A stretch of 64,000 nucleotides of DNA. Source: Spisula solida (Eukaryota > Mollusca > Bivalvia > Venerida > Mactridae). Each line of letters begins with the position of its first letter. The first letter of the stretch is position 1. The notes under the pieces are model-generated. The model had not been told where the DNA came from and did not search any database. It saw nothing but the letters and a program-made list of their open reading frames with translations. The DNA lies in contig OX365950.1 in the NCBI GenBank assembly GCA_947247005.1, forward strand, positions 9,932,720 to 9,996,719, written 5' to 3'. The position numbers and the translations under genes were made by a program. This document shows, piece after piece, positions 36,238 to 46,420 of this stretch.

Positions 36238-36455
36238 ACTTTTATTTGGAATTTCACAAAAACGTCAAATCTAAGTCGATTTTTTCCGTATATTAACTAA
36301 ATTTAATTTGTAAATTTATTCGCAAATAGTACTATATTATCTTTCCGTTTAAATGGAATTTCACAAAAACGTCCATATTTTAGTCGATTTATTTTTCAGT
36401 ATATTAACTAAATTTTATTTATTTATATAATCACAAATAATACTTGTACAGGCAT
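36238..36455 (+). repeat. Two-copy tandem repeat, about 112 bp per unit
   Basis: The segment with ggaatttcacaaaaacgtc, agtcgattt, gtatattaactaaattt and acaaatagtac-like sequence occurs twice in a row, at about 36247-36340 and 36354-36450. Confidence 0.75.
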
Positions 36456-36748
36456 CCAACTAGATTCGCGTTTAGTTTACATGTAGATCTCCAAATTTTA
36501 TTTCACAAATTTTAAAATTAGAAGAATTTCCATAATTGTTTTATTACCTCCCTTGAATAAAAATATTAGTAAAATTTGTATATATCTTTTCCTTGCCGTT
36601 AAATATACTTTAAATACAAATTATACCGTTAAGTAGTTTCATAGTGAACTAGTGTATGTGTAACATCTTTAAATTCTACTTCATATTTGCTCACGAACAT
36701 TGAAATAAAAAACAGTACATATAGCTAACATAAAAACATATGGTTATA

Positions 36749-37070
36749 TATATAAGGTGGACTAGTGGTAAGGGCTACTGACTGCTGATCTGAAGGGTGT
36801 GGGTTCGATTCCTACTCCAGACGGTCAAAAAGTGAAATGCTTTTCAGTGTTTCCCACCTAACATAACTAAACTTACTAACAGTCTTTCGGACGAGACGTT
36901 AAGCGAGGTCCCGTGCTATGATGCATGTCAAAGAACCAGGGATGCTTCTGGAACTGGAGCATCTTCTGTATCATGCACTATCCCCCAAACACTAAAGTGA
37001 CTAGCCTCTTCTGGGGGCCTCGCCCATATGAATTATCCGGTGGCGAGGATAAATAAAAGCAAAATAAAAA
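36749..37070 (+). mobile_element. Complete tRNA-derived SINE with target duplications
   Basis: A 322-bp element bounded by ATATGGTTATA (36738-36748 and 37071-37081). The head, 36755-36830, carries an A box (tagtggtaagggc) and a B box (GGTTCGATTCC) of an internal RNA polymerase III promoter. The middle has CTTTCGGACGAGACGTTAAG and GAGGTCCCGTG, which I associate with the conserved central domain of marine-invertebrate SINEs; the domain name is uncertain. The tail has tctgggggcctcgcccatat and ends in A-rich aaataaaagcaaaataaaa. Clear termini and intact promoter boxes suggest a fairly young copy. SINEs encode no protein and use LINE enzymes. Confidence 0.9.
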
Positions 37071-37183
37071 ATATGGTTATACTTTATAAATCGCACAAAG
37101 AATTATTTGTATTGCTTACTGCTCAACTACTGAGCGGTTTGTTGTCTTATTTGAACAATATGTGCAGAATAAATTTTATTAAA

Positions 37184-37490
37184 AACAAAAAAAAAGATAT
37201 TTAATCACCTTTAAATCCAACTTAAATTTCAAATTTAAGTTAAACTTTAATCGCATTTAAGTTTGCGTTTATAATGCATAAACGTGCATTTAATCCCATT
37301 TATATTCTATATTTAATCACCTTTAAATGCAACTTAAATGTGACTTAAACTTGTAGGAATAATTCGACTTAAATGTAGTATTAAACTTAACTTAAATATG
37401 GAATTTAATAGCTACTTTTTTCTGACTAAATGTATTTAAATTCCGAATATAATAAATTTAAGTTATGTTTAATAGTAAATTAAACGTCAT
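37184..37490. repeat. TTTAAGTT-rich degenerate tandem array
   Basis: After a poly-A run (37184-37195), the words atttaa, cttaaat and tttaagt recur every 10-25 bases. The longer phrase tatttaatcacctttaaat appears twice (about 37198 and 37311). It looks like a decayed minisatellite that is rich in TTAA. Confidence 0.65.
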
Positions 37491-37698
37491 ATTTCATGCT
37501 GTGACCATTCTGTACTCTATACAAAGTGTGATTGTTCATCAGATACGAAATTATACAATTCATAAATCGGTTTTCTTTCATAATCCATATCGTCAATAAT
37601 GACGCAATGAATTTTCATTTTTCTTACTAGGTTAGCATATTATCTAAATCGACCATCTTTCCTTCGCTGGAACATATAGATTAGACAGTTCAATAAAT

Positions 37699-37817
37699 GG
37701 GCGCGCTGTGGCATTGAATGATAATATCCCCGGCGCTTGATAATGGCAATCGGGCTAGCGCCCTCGAGCCATTATCGTCGTGCCTGGAATATTATCACCC
37801 AATGCCACAGCGCGCCC
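37699..37817. mobile_element. GC-rich 119-bp foldback element
   Basis: GGGCGCGCTGTGGCATTG at 37699-37716 pairs exactly with CAATGCCACAGCGCGCCC at 37800-37817. Inner arms also pair (ataatat with atattat, gataatggc with gccattatc, cgggc with gccc), giving one long hairpin. It is far richer in G+C than its surroundings. Related blocks at 32.75 and 53.65 kb lack it, so it is an insertion; no target duplication is evident. Confidence 0.8.
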
Positions 37818-38758
37818 AGTTAGTAATTTCTAATTAAAACTTCAATTTTATCTTGTTTTTCATTGATTCCTAATAGATTGAAATAGTTAGCACTCCGATA
37901 GTGATACTCACTATCACAAGTGCTCGTGCCATTTGAAGCAGCAAGGGCAGTCTCATTATCCACTCTTGGTTATTTCTTCCAGTGTAGTTAACGTTATCTC
38001 TTTCATTAATAGACTAATATATTACATAAACATGTGTAGTATTTTACTCAACATTCATTCGTTATACTTTTTTTTTCTAGAATCAATGCTTCATTTAGAA
38101 GCAACAATGCGTTCTGTTTGAATGTCCACTATGAGTTGTAAGACAATCTTTCCAGCAGTAAAATACGCAATGGAAACCTTGAGAAATATTGCGACGCAGC
38201 TGGTGAAATAATGAGACTGTAAAGTACAAATTGAAAGTAAGGCATTCACTACATTTAATAATCCTGATGTAGGGAGGTTTGGAAACTGAACATGGGACTT
38301 GTATGAACACGTGGATAAGTTACTTCAGAGCCTTTCATCATCTAGGAATGTGTAAATTCTACAAGTAACGGAAGTGTAATAGCCAAAAATCAATTGTTTA
38401 CTATATCATAAAGGATTGTATGACTATGCATGGGTAGCTTCGGATTGTGTCACATTCAATGAGTTTATACTGGAATATTGAACATTTTAGTGATTCCTGT
38501 TGGAATTCAGGTACAATGTTCAATTGTCCTTCGATTTCAATCTAACGAAGTACACGATATTGCAAACCCCGAAGTAAGTTCGCAAGGTTGCGTCGCGTAA
38601 AAAGAGGAGATGTGTTTAATGAGATTTTCTCGATTGTACAATTACAAGGTTTGTTTCGTACGTAAATGTGAATTGTAACGTGTACGTATACATGTACAGA
38701 GAGCTACATATACAGTTACTCGTACACGTAAGTTTCGCAACCTCTCTTATATTGCAGG

Positions 38759-38776
38759 ATATATATATATATATAT
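38759..38776. repeat. (AT)9 microsatellite
   Basis: Nine AT dinucleotides. The unit 2 partner near 54993-55000 has only a short atatac, so the tract expanded in unit 1 or shrank in unit 2. Confidence 0.9.
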
Positions 38777-38823
38777 ACGTTCGTTTTACTGTAGAATTGT
38801 GTTTTCAACCGATTCTAAAGTAA

Positions 38824-39139
38824 GGCCATACCAAATCGTTTCTTCGTTTAGCGTTCGCGGACTGATATGTCTGGACTTCTTTGAGTTATAAATGTTTATT
38901 GTTTTAGCATATCCTTTGATTCGATTCAACGAGATTTGTTGGTTTGTCGCACTAACACGTTTTCAGTAATTTCAATGAGTTTTTATGATTGACACTGCAT
39001 GAAATCTATATTAGTTAGCCATATAAAGGTGAGTATAGACTTGTTTTTCCTAGGGTTTCGATTTTTCTCTCAGGATAGCTGGATAGGGTTTTGATCTTAG
39101 GGTGGACCCTAAACGAACAAAAAACGATTCGGTATGGTC
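38824..39139. mobile_element. Harbinger-like MITE with TAA duplication
   Basis: 316 bp with inverted termini (left GGCCATACCAAATCGTTT, right complement GACCATACCGAATCGTTT, both continuing to ttcgtttag after a small indel) flanked by TAA (38821-38823, 39140-39142). The unit 2 counterpart near 55025-55045 (ttgtgtttacaaccgaag, then ttattgtcagg) lacks the element. TWA duplications and GG/GA-initial termini fit PIF/Harbinger. No transposase. Confidence 0.75.
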
Positions 39140-39463
39140 TAATTGTCAGACAAGAAAGATATTAAACACCGTATTATGGGAGTCACGTAATGAGAACAGA
39201 GTTACAACTAATATTTCGTTCAGAGTTCAGTTATTTAGTAACATATGTTTGCTGTAACGGGGACTTGTTGTGAAAGCCTTTGGACATGTTTGTAACTTTA
39301 TGCATGTACATTGTAATCTTAATGTCTGGATATCCGTGTCATAATGTATATATACTGTCTCCAAATACTGTGTCCTCATGTCATAAGGCACGTGTGGACA
39401 TTGTATATTTGTTTGATTTGAATTCATATCTCAGTTCATAAAGTTCAGACTTGGCTCTAATTA

Positions 39464-40166
39464 GTCCGAGAGCCCACGGACTTTTATTGCAACGGAGGAG
39501 GCCAAAAGAAGTTTGTACATATTTTGAAAGGTTATTTCATATGCTATATGAAAACCCATTTCTTAAATGTCACAGCTCTGACTATCTACATTTTGTTCAC
39601 ATTTTTGTATCATGGGGTCTATGAAAAAAGGCATAATTTCTGCAGGGGGTAGGGGTAGCTTTATGTCTAATAAAAAACGAAAACAATATTCAATATGGAA
39701 AATTCTTGCCACATTTGAGAGAACACATAATGGGCAATACTTAAAACATAAAATACAATAACCTTAACTTGTAAGTATTAAGTAATTAGGGGTCAAAGGT
39801 CAACAATATGATACAACTCATAGAATTTATACATACGCTCCCGTATACTTTTGTATCAAATTTCACAATTTCACCCAAATTAAATGTTTTGCACATATTT
39901 TCATTCCTTAATGTATACTTAATTCAAAATGTTGTACAATTGATAAGAAAATGTCCGAATTTTACAAAAAAACATGTGTTGTATCATATGGGGGCAAATT
40001 GAAGCAATTGAAAAATAGCTGTATTTTGAGGGTATGTTTAGTTTAACTTCTACCATTGCTTCTGTTGGTAAGTAACAATAGCATTGATTGAATACTGTTT
40101 TCATATCAGGCAATATGAATATTCCACCTTTCTTTGGAAATAATTCAAATTATTCAACTCTTATAC
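39464..40166 (+). repeat. Left arm of a giant palindrome
   Basis: 703-bp arm, reverse-complement to 40616-41318. Every position x pairs with 80782-x from end to end, so there are no net indels, and I count about four mismatches by eye. The outer end opens with GTCCG-agagccca-CGGAC, itself a small hairpin. Identical short translated frames on opposite strands of the two arms (for example starting MIQLIEFIHT and MPDMKTVFNQ) are a by-product of this symmetry, not paralogous genes. Confidence 0.97.
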
Positions 40167-40615
40167 ATTAACAATATGTCAAAGGTCAAATATGTAGAAC
40201 AATAAAATTGGTATAAGTTCTTTCTGTGTTCTATATAGTCCGAGAGCCCACAGACTTTTATTGCATCGAGAGGTCAAACGAAGTTTGCATATATTTTAAA
40301 AGAATAGTTCATATCCTATCTGAAAATCCATTTCTTAAGTATCAAAGCCTTGACTATCTATGTTGTTTGCGCCTTTATATGCCACGAGGTCAATGAAAAA
40401 AATTGAAATTTGCTGAGGGGGAGGGGTAGGGTTATGTTTATGTCTACAAAAAAGATAAAAATCAAATTGAATGTGAACAGATTTGCGAAGTAGGTAGAAG
40501 ATATATTGGGAAATATTATAAAACTTAAAAATCATAGCATGTCACTTGCAAGTTGGTACTATATAGGGGTCAAAGGTCACTCAACCTTTGAAATCAATGA
40601 AATTAATGCAATATT
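40167..40615. repeat. Palindrome spacer with a diverged third copy of the arm end
   Basis: 449 bp between the arms. From about 40239 (GTCCGAGAGCCCACAGAC) to about 40580 it repeats, in direct orientation and visibly diverged, the outer 340 bases of the left arm, including cttttattgca, gaaaatccatttctta, gactatcta and ggggtcaaaggtca. The element therefore contains both an old and a very recent duplication of its end. Confidence 0.9.
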
Positions 40616-41318
40616 GTATAAGAGTTGAATAATTTGAATTATTTCCAAAGAAAGGTGGAATATTCATATTGCCTGATATGAAAACAGTATTCAATCAATG
40701 CTATTGTTACTTACCAACAGAAGCAATGGTAGAAGTTAAACTAAACATACCCTCAAAATACAGCTATTTTTCAATTGCTTCAATTTGCCCCCATATGATA
40801 CAACACATGTTTTTTTGTAAAATTCGGACATTTTCTTATCAATTGTACAACATTTTGAATTAAGTATACATTAAGGAATGAAAATATGTGCAAAACATTT
40901 AATTTGGGTGAAATTGTGAAATTTGATACAAAAGTATACGGGAGCGTATGTATAAATTCTATGAGTTGTATCATATTGTTGACCTTTGACCCCTAATTAC
41001 TTAATACTTACAAGTCAAGGTTATTGTATTTTATGTTTTAAGTATTGCCCATCATGTGTTCTCTCAAATGTGGCAAGAATTTTCCATATTGAATATTGTT
41101 TTCGTTTTTTATTAGACATAAAGCTACCCCTACCCCCTTCAGAAATTATGCCTTTTTTCATAGACCCCATGATACAAAAATGTGAACAAAATGTAGATAG
41201 TCAGAGCTGTGACATTTAAGAAATGGGTTTTCATATAGCATATGAAATAACCTTTCAAAATATGTACAAACTTCTTTTGGCCTCCTTCGTTGCAATAAAA
41301 GTCCGTGGGCTCTCGGAC
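40616..41318 (-). repeat. Right arm of a giant palindrome
   Basis: Mirror of 39464-40166, ending GTCCGTGGGCTCTCGGAC. No short direct duplication is visible at the outer ends (left flank ctctaatta, right flank caaatggaat). It could be a foldback transposon or an inverted duplication. Confidence 0.97.
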
Positions 41319-42292
41319 CAAATGGAATACGCCGTCTGGGAGGGGATAATTGTGGGAAACAATCCGGAGATTCAAATAGACTCAGAGAGAGGTACAAACA
41401 AATTTCCAAAGATGTCCATGTTTATGATACTGATAGATTTATGACTATTAGATATAGCGACATCGTAAATACGTTACATGTGGTGGTATTTTGAAAATAA
41501 TGATACGCTAGTTTGACGTTATGACGTTATAATAGTAGAGAGGTTGCGACAGTAAACGTGTAACGTGTACGTCTACATGAAAACTACTTTTGGGCATTTC
41601 GTCATTCAGGTATGTGTAGTTGCCGTTAGTTCCCAAGATGCCCGATCGGGTCAAGTGTTCAACATATGGTTGATGCGAACAATTCATTCAGATTTAGAAG
41701 AAGACGTAAAATGTTTGTGATTTTGTTGGTCTTCTAACACGAATCACTCGTCATTTTACTGTGAACGCGTCAATACATCGTAACTTGTGTCACTAATAGT
41801 GTTTATTGATTTACTAATGCTCGACATTAATCAGATAATAATCCTAGATCTCACACACATTCACATACTTTGTTAATTGATTTGTTTTTATTATCCATAC
41901 TGATCGGTTTTCAAATGCTGGATTGGGTATGCTATGTCCATCTATTACACTGGCTTCTAGCATTTCCTCATCATTTGAAGAATGTGTGAGATGCTCGCGG
42001 ACGAGGTAGACATTTCTAGTTTTAGTCTGATTCCTGACTTTCTCTATAGTAATAGTACGTCTGGCACGAACGACTTATGGTATCCTTCATGATACAAACG
42101 ACAACAATAACATGGATATAGAAGGACCAAAACACAAAACGTAATACTAATCAGAAAATATATATTACTTTCTTATAACACCTTATAAAAAACCGATACA
42201 TTTGTGTAAATGTACCTGCCAGTTTACCTATAATTAAACACAGCGTTGTAATCAAAACGAAAGTACTGGGTTTGACTAAATAATGGAGACAT
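41319..42292 (+). repeat. Unit 1 sequence shared with 55.68 and 57.94-58.26 kb
   Basis: gttcccaagatg (41630) matches 55680. The run cgtaaaatgtttgtgattttg, then caatacatcgtaacttgtg, then ctagatctcacacac (41705-41860), matches 57935-58090. In unit 2 a LINE separates the two parts. 41319-41500 and 42010-42290 have no assigned partner or gene. Confidence 0.6.
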
Positions 42293-42300
42293 ACGGGAAC

Positions 42301-43256
42301 CACAGGTAACTGTATCATTAATAAACAGTACCTAAAAAAAAATTAAAAACATTTTTTGTTAAATTTAGAATTCTCATACAAGGTATATTTCCCGGAGAAG
42401 TGATCGTACAGTCACTGGGTGTATTTTGTTTTTTTCATAATTTAAAGCATTTACGGCATTAATCATCTATTTAAAGCTGTGGGTGATCAAAAACATCTTT
42501 GTGAATCGAAAGCATTCGAAAACATGCTTAAATTTACCTACGTACGATATAATTCATTGTTTAAACTTTGATTTTATTTTTCTGGGGCCTAAAACGCTGT
42601 AGGAACGGCTGTAGTGGTTTTTAGTGTGTCTGACGGGTATTTCGAACGTATTTTATAACGGTCGTTTTCATTGGCGTAGTATACATCGTTTGTACGCTGG
42701 TAACCAAGTCCTGGGAAACCCCAATGAAATCAACCAATGAAAATCGTTGTTACAAAAAGGAAATCACGCGCATCATTCGGAACGTTCGGACCAACATGGA
42801 GTCATTTTGACATTAAGATTATGCCAACGATTCGTTTTTCGGCTTACACGTATACATTCACTGAAGTGAACATGTGTCAACCAGGTAAATCTGTTCCAAC
42901 TTTTTCGTTTTTTAATTTTACGCATTATTATGTTCTACACAACGGTAAATTCGACATATGTTGGTGATTTCCTCAATATTTCCGTTTTTTTTGTTTTTAT
43001 TGAGTTCACCCCAGTGACCGGGTGGACACCGTGCTACGTATTTATGGCATAACTGTTTAACTACCTGACCAATTTCGATGGGATTTCGCATGAAAGTAGT
43101 TATAGTCATGTTTTTTACGAATATAATTACTTTATGAAGATATCGAAAGCCAATTCTTGTTTTTGATACTTGGTCAATTCATGGAAATACACTTTGTATA
43201 AGAATTCTAAATTTAACAAAAAAAGGTACTGTTTATTAATGATACAGTTACCTGTG
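42301..43256. mobile_element. hAT-like non-autonomous transposon
   Basis: 956 bp bounded by exact 8-bp duplications ACGGGAAC (42293-42300 and 43257-43264), the size typical of hAT elements. Inverted termini begin CACAGGTAACTGTATC and remain similar for about 80 bp, through ttaataaacagtacc and ttgttaaatttagaattct. A 76-codon ORF (42737-42967) inside has no transposase feature. Superfamily is inferred from the duplication length and CA-initial ends. Confidence 0.85.
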
Positions 43257-43689
43257 ACGGGAACAGGAAGAAAACGAAATGGACTACCAAAAAATCCAAT
43301 TAGAGCAAGAGGGGCCATGTGTGGACAATTTCTTTAATTGGATCATAGCCTTTATGTGATAAAAAACTTAGAAAACAGTTATGGATGGTATATCAATAGG
43401 TCTGGCTTCTGGAATCACAAGTATCGATTTAAGCACTATCCTATTTCAGTCCTTTATCAATGTCCATTATACAATGTACGATTTTGACAGACAAATTAAA
43501 CGTTTTTTTAAATTATATAATCCAATGATAATTTTTCCCAGCTGCGTAAGGAAACTGAAAGCATTGCAATGTCGGTGCAGGGGTGAACGATTACGTTAAA
43601 GCCAAGTCTGATACCAAACACATAACTAAAGATGTATTCATTGTTTCAACTTCAATATGTTATGGACGAAAACAACAGCACCCATTTAT

Positions 43690-44124
43690 TATGTATTTCC
43701 TGCATCCATTGAGTATATGTTTATTCTACGTTATATATTGTTGTTTTAGAAATGTTAAACATCCTTAGAATGTAGGTTTATTCTATATTGTTTTTTATAG
43801 ACATGTTAGGGTGGCATTCATAGAAAGTAGGTGTAATATAATGTTTGCTATCACGTTGTAGAGACAAGTAAGAGCGGCATCTATATAATGTATGCATAAT
43901 AAATGATGCATACAGTGTTGTTATTGACATGTTAGTGCAGCATCCATATACTGTAGGTTTATTACATGTTATAAAGTTTTGTTTTAGAAATGTTAGGGTG
44001 GCATCCATAGAATGTAGGTGTCTTTAGCAACATTATATGCAACATAGAATAAACATACATTATATGGATGCCGCCCTAGCATTTCTAAAATAATACTATA
44101 TATAACATAGAATAAACCTACATT
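43690..44124. repeat. Minisatellite array, about 63-70 bp units, with inverted end copies
   Basis: Consensus about 'agaaatgttagggtggcatcc' then 'atagaatgtaggtttattct' and 'atgttatatagt'. Five or so direct units run from about 43690 to 44040. From about 44042 the same unit appears reverse-complemented (acatagaataaacatacatt, ggatgccgccctagcatttc), then a partial second inverted copy. The plus-strand and minus-strand short ORFs in the array have no meaning. Confidence 0.85.
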
Positions 44125-44190
44125 CTTTATTTATCCACGCCATCGGAAATTCATATGAACGAGGCCCCCAGAAGAGGTTAGTCACTGGGG
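44125..44190 (-). mobile_element. SINE 3'-end fragment
   Basis: Reverse complement reads gtgactaacctcttctgggg, gcctcgttcatatgaattt, then a gcgtggataaataaag end. It matches the last 75 bases of the SINE at 36749-37070. It abuts the minisatellite array on its A-rich side. Confidence 0.8.
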
Positions 44191-44930
44191 TGTCCTTTTT
44201 TCTCAATTCAAGTTGTGTAGTTAAACGAAGAATATAATCAAAAACATCTTTATTTGACATACCGAGCTTATTTTTGCGTGAGTAACGATACGAGTTTGGT
44301 CTTTTCATCACCCTTTTAAGTAATTCCTGGTCGTTTGACGGCTTTCAGGGACTAGGGAGATTATCTAAGTAGATACGTTTGTATACAATTAACATTATAC
44401 ACACTCAAAAAGACAAAACAGCGTCTCCGAACTTACCCTTGTGTACACTTGAAGGTCGCGAATATGGATAACAATTACTCACCTTACTAGCAATATCCGG
44501 TGTACGGTATACAACAGTGATGATTGTTATAGTTGTCGTGGTACCACTAACTGTCGTCATTACTGTTTTTTACCTAACTTAATCACGTAGTGTAAGGGGC
44601 AGGTAATCCTGACTAGGAGAATTAGTGACTTGCTTGCGGACGAGGCCGAACTTTCTGGCTTCTGTTTAGTCGTCATGGTGTGGAGAATTGTTTATTGTTG
44701 ATTATTTGTAACCTTTGTTTGTAACATGTAAGTTATATAAGGTCGTAATCACTAGCAACCTGCGATCTTCCATTAACAACTAGAAACTTCCCATATCAGT
44801 TATTGCTAGCGTACCAAAAAGTCTTTTATGTTCACTATAATGACCAAAGCAATGTGTTCTTATGATTGCATGCACTAACCTGACGGGCGCATGATTTATT
44901 GTAAATAATATTCCATCAATAACATTTGAG

Positions 44931-45002
44931 GCCTCCGTAGCTCAATGGTTAGAACGTTTGTCGTCTAATCTGGCGACCCGGGTTCAAAACCGGGTGGAGG
45001 CA
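44931..45002 (+). tRNA. tRNA-like sequence, probably a pseudogene or SINE head
   Basis: The acceptor arm closes (GCCTCCG with TGGAGGC, 7 pairs counting one G-T). A D-arm (gctc aatggtta gaac) with one mismatch and a T-arm with GGTTCAAAA are present. The anticodon arm does not form a normal five-pair stem, and the T loop is one base out of register (ACCCGG pairs with CCGGGT across eight bases). The anticodon cannot be fixed; the tcgtctaatc region resembles a TCT or GTC anticodon loop. It sits in a repeat copy whose relatives at 27.33 and 49.19 kb lack it, so it is inserted, perhaps with the following 70 bases. Confidence 0.6.
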
Positions 45003-45838
45003 CACACATATATGCCTGCCATATTTCAGCGGAAAGCTGACTGGCAAATAAAGGCTATGCTCGGCATTTCGGCATGTACCTTGTTTAATATTTCAGCTGG
45101 ATGTTACCTTGAGTTAGATAATCGTTTGTTGGAGGATACAAAAGGAAAACCACTTCATGAAAAAAGTTCTAACAAGCTCTAATGCAAACAACGTGTTTTG
45201 TGGGGCGACAGGAAGTTCGGAATTTGTGAAGCACCTTGTCTTTGGCTTGTCATTAGAAAAGGGACGTGTCACATTTTTGTCGAAAAAACAACTTTTAAAA
45301 CTTTTTCATCAATAACATATGCGTTTACTTTTGTCCCCCATTAGTTGCATTCGTTGACTGACGTAACTGAAGTCTTCACTATATAATCCGCCTCGTAAAG
45401 TCATTTATGCCTCTCTTCTAAAGAACATTTCACAATTGATGTAGAATCTACTGTCCATCCTGGTTCTCATTGTGGTCATATCTCTGTTTATTAATTAACC
45501 TAAAATCCATTCCCATTTCATATGCAAAAGGAAATATGATAATTTTTTAGCAACGGAGATTTTGTTTCTATGGTAATATTGATTAATGTCACAGCTTAAA
45601 CATGTTAGCGCACAAAATGATTGTGTGATGTCTGATCTGCCCGGATGTGATAAATGAAAGTTATATTCTTTCTGCTTAGGTTTGTCCTGACAATGTTTAA
45701 ATCACATATTTTGTAAACAGTAACGCATACGAGGGTTCCACTGCGTTCTCAATTGTTTCCGTCCCAAGCAACTATTGTAACAGGGGATTTTGTTTCCTTA
45801 TAACGGACTATCTGAATGACTTTCTCCATGACCATATA

Positions 45839-46126
45839 CACTTAACAAATCTTATAAGTGTGCATGTCTATTCAGCCATAACTTGGTCAAAATGTGTTTG
45901 ATTTTGATGAACTTTTCAACATATGCAGCTTATATGTGTGGAATTACAATTCAATTGATTTCATTACAATCTGATTACAATTTATTCATACAGAATAAAC
46001 AAATGATGTGATGACATCAGCCATTGAAGCTTATGTCACGCGTTTTTGCCGTGTGTTCATCGGGTGTTTATCAAGTTGTTAATGCTGCTATGTATCCTCT
46101 TTGCTGATCAAGTTCGTGCTTAAGTG
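45839..46126 (-). mobile_element. CACTTAA-family MITE, complete copy
   Basis: 288 bp with CACTTAAC at left and the complement CACTTAAGC at right, flanked by TA (45837-45838, 46127-46128). It lies opposite in orientation to the copies at 26969 and about 48838, inside a block that is uninterrupted in unit 1 at 23.9-24.0 kb. TA duplication indicates Tc1/mariner-type transposition. No coding capacity. Confidence 0.8.
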
Positions 46127-46420
46127 TATGTACTTTTCACCGAGACAGAAATGAAGAAAACAATGATAAGAGTAAAGCCCAATTTCGTCTCCGAAAGGCT
46201 TATTCGGCTTGCCAAGGCTCGCCGATTACTGGCATAATTATGACATGTCTGGCAACGTAAAACGACATATCATTGGTCTGGCTGGCGAAATTTTTAATAC
46301 TCAAAGTAAAATATCTTTAATCGTAGTTTTAACAAATTGATTTTACATCGATCAGTACGCAAGTTAATATCATTTGTATTCAATGTGATTCAATTAATGT
46401 GCCAATCTAAATGTGAAATT

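Larger units (their letters stand above)
23340..42000 (+). repeat. Segmental duplication, unit 1
   Basis: Colinear with about 45380-58260. Paired anchors: 23465-23775 with 45375-45660; 23790-24080 with 45680-45850; 24990-25290 with 46210-46435; 26010-26790 with 47490-48270; 26800-28140 with 48660-49990; 28330-28700 with 50120-50560; 29570-31450 with 50625-53090; 32690-33620 with 53575-54520; 38600-38760 with 54860-54995; 39170-39370 with 55050-55300; 41640-42010 with 55680 plus 57937-58260. Identity varies block to block by eye. Gaps are explained largely by insertions listed separately. Unit 1 also holds the 37535-38240 stretch, a second related copy of the 32.55-34.65 kb region. Confidence 0.8.

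Noticed and set aside
39808..40974. Identical predicted proteins on opposite strands (MIQLIEF... and MPDMKTV...)
   Set aside because: They arise because the two arms of the palindrome are reverse-complementary; overlapping antisense frames are both 'conserved', so neither is evidence of coding.
43690..44124. Regularly spaced repeats considered as a CRISPR array
   Set aside because: Units are contiguous and degenerate, without unique spacers of constant size, and the setting is eukaryotic; it is a minisatellite.
44096..44311. 71-codon minus-strand ORF
   Set aside because: Its C-terminal half is the SINE 3' end and minisatellite sequence, not a gene.
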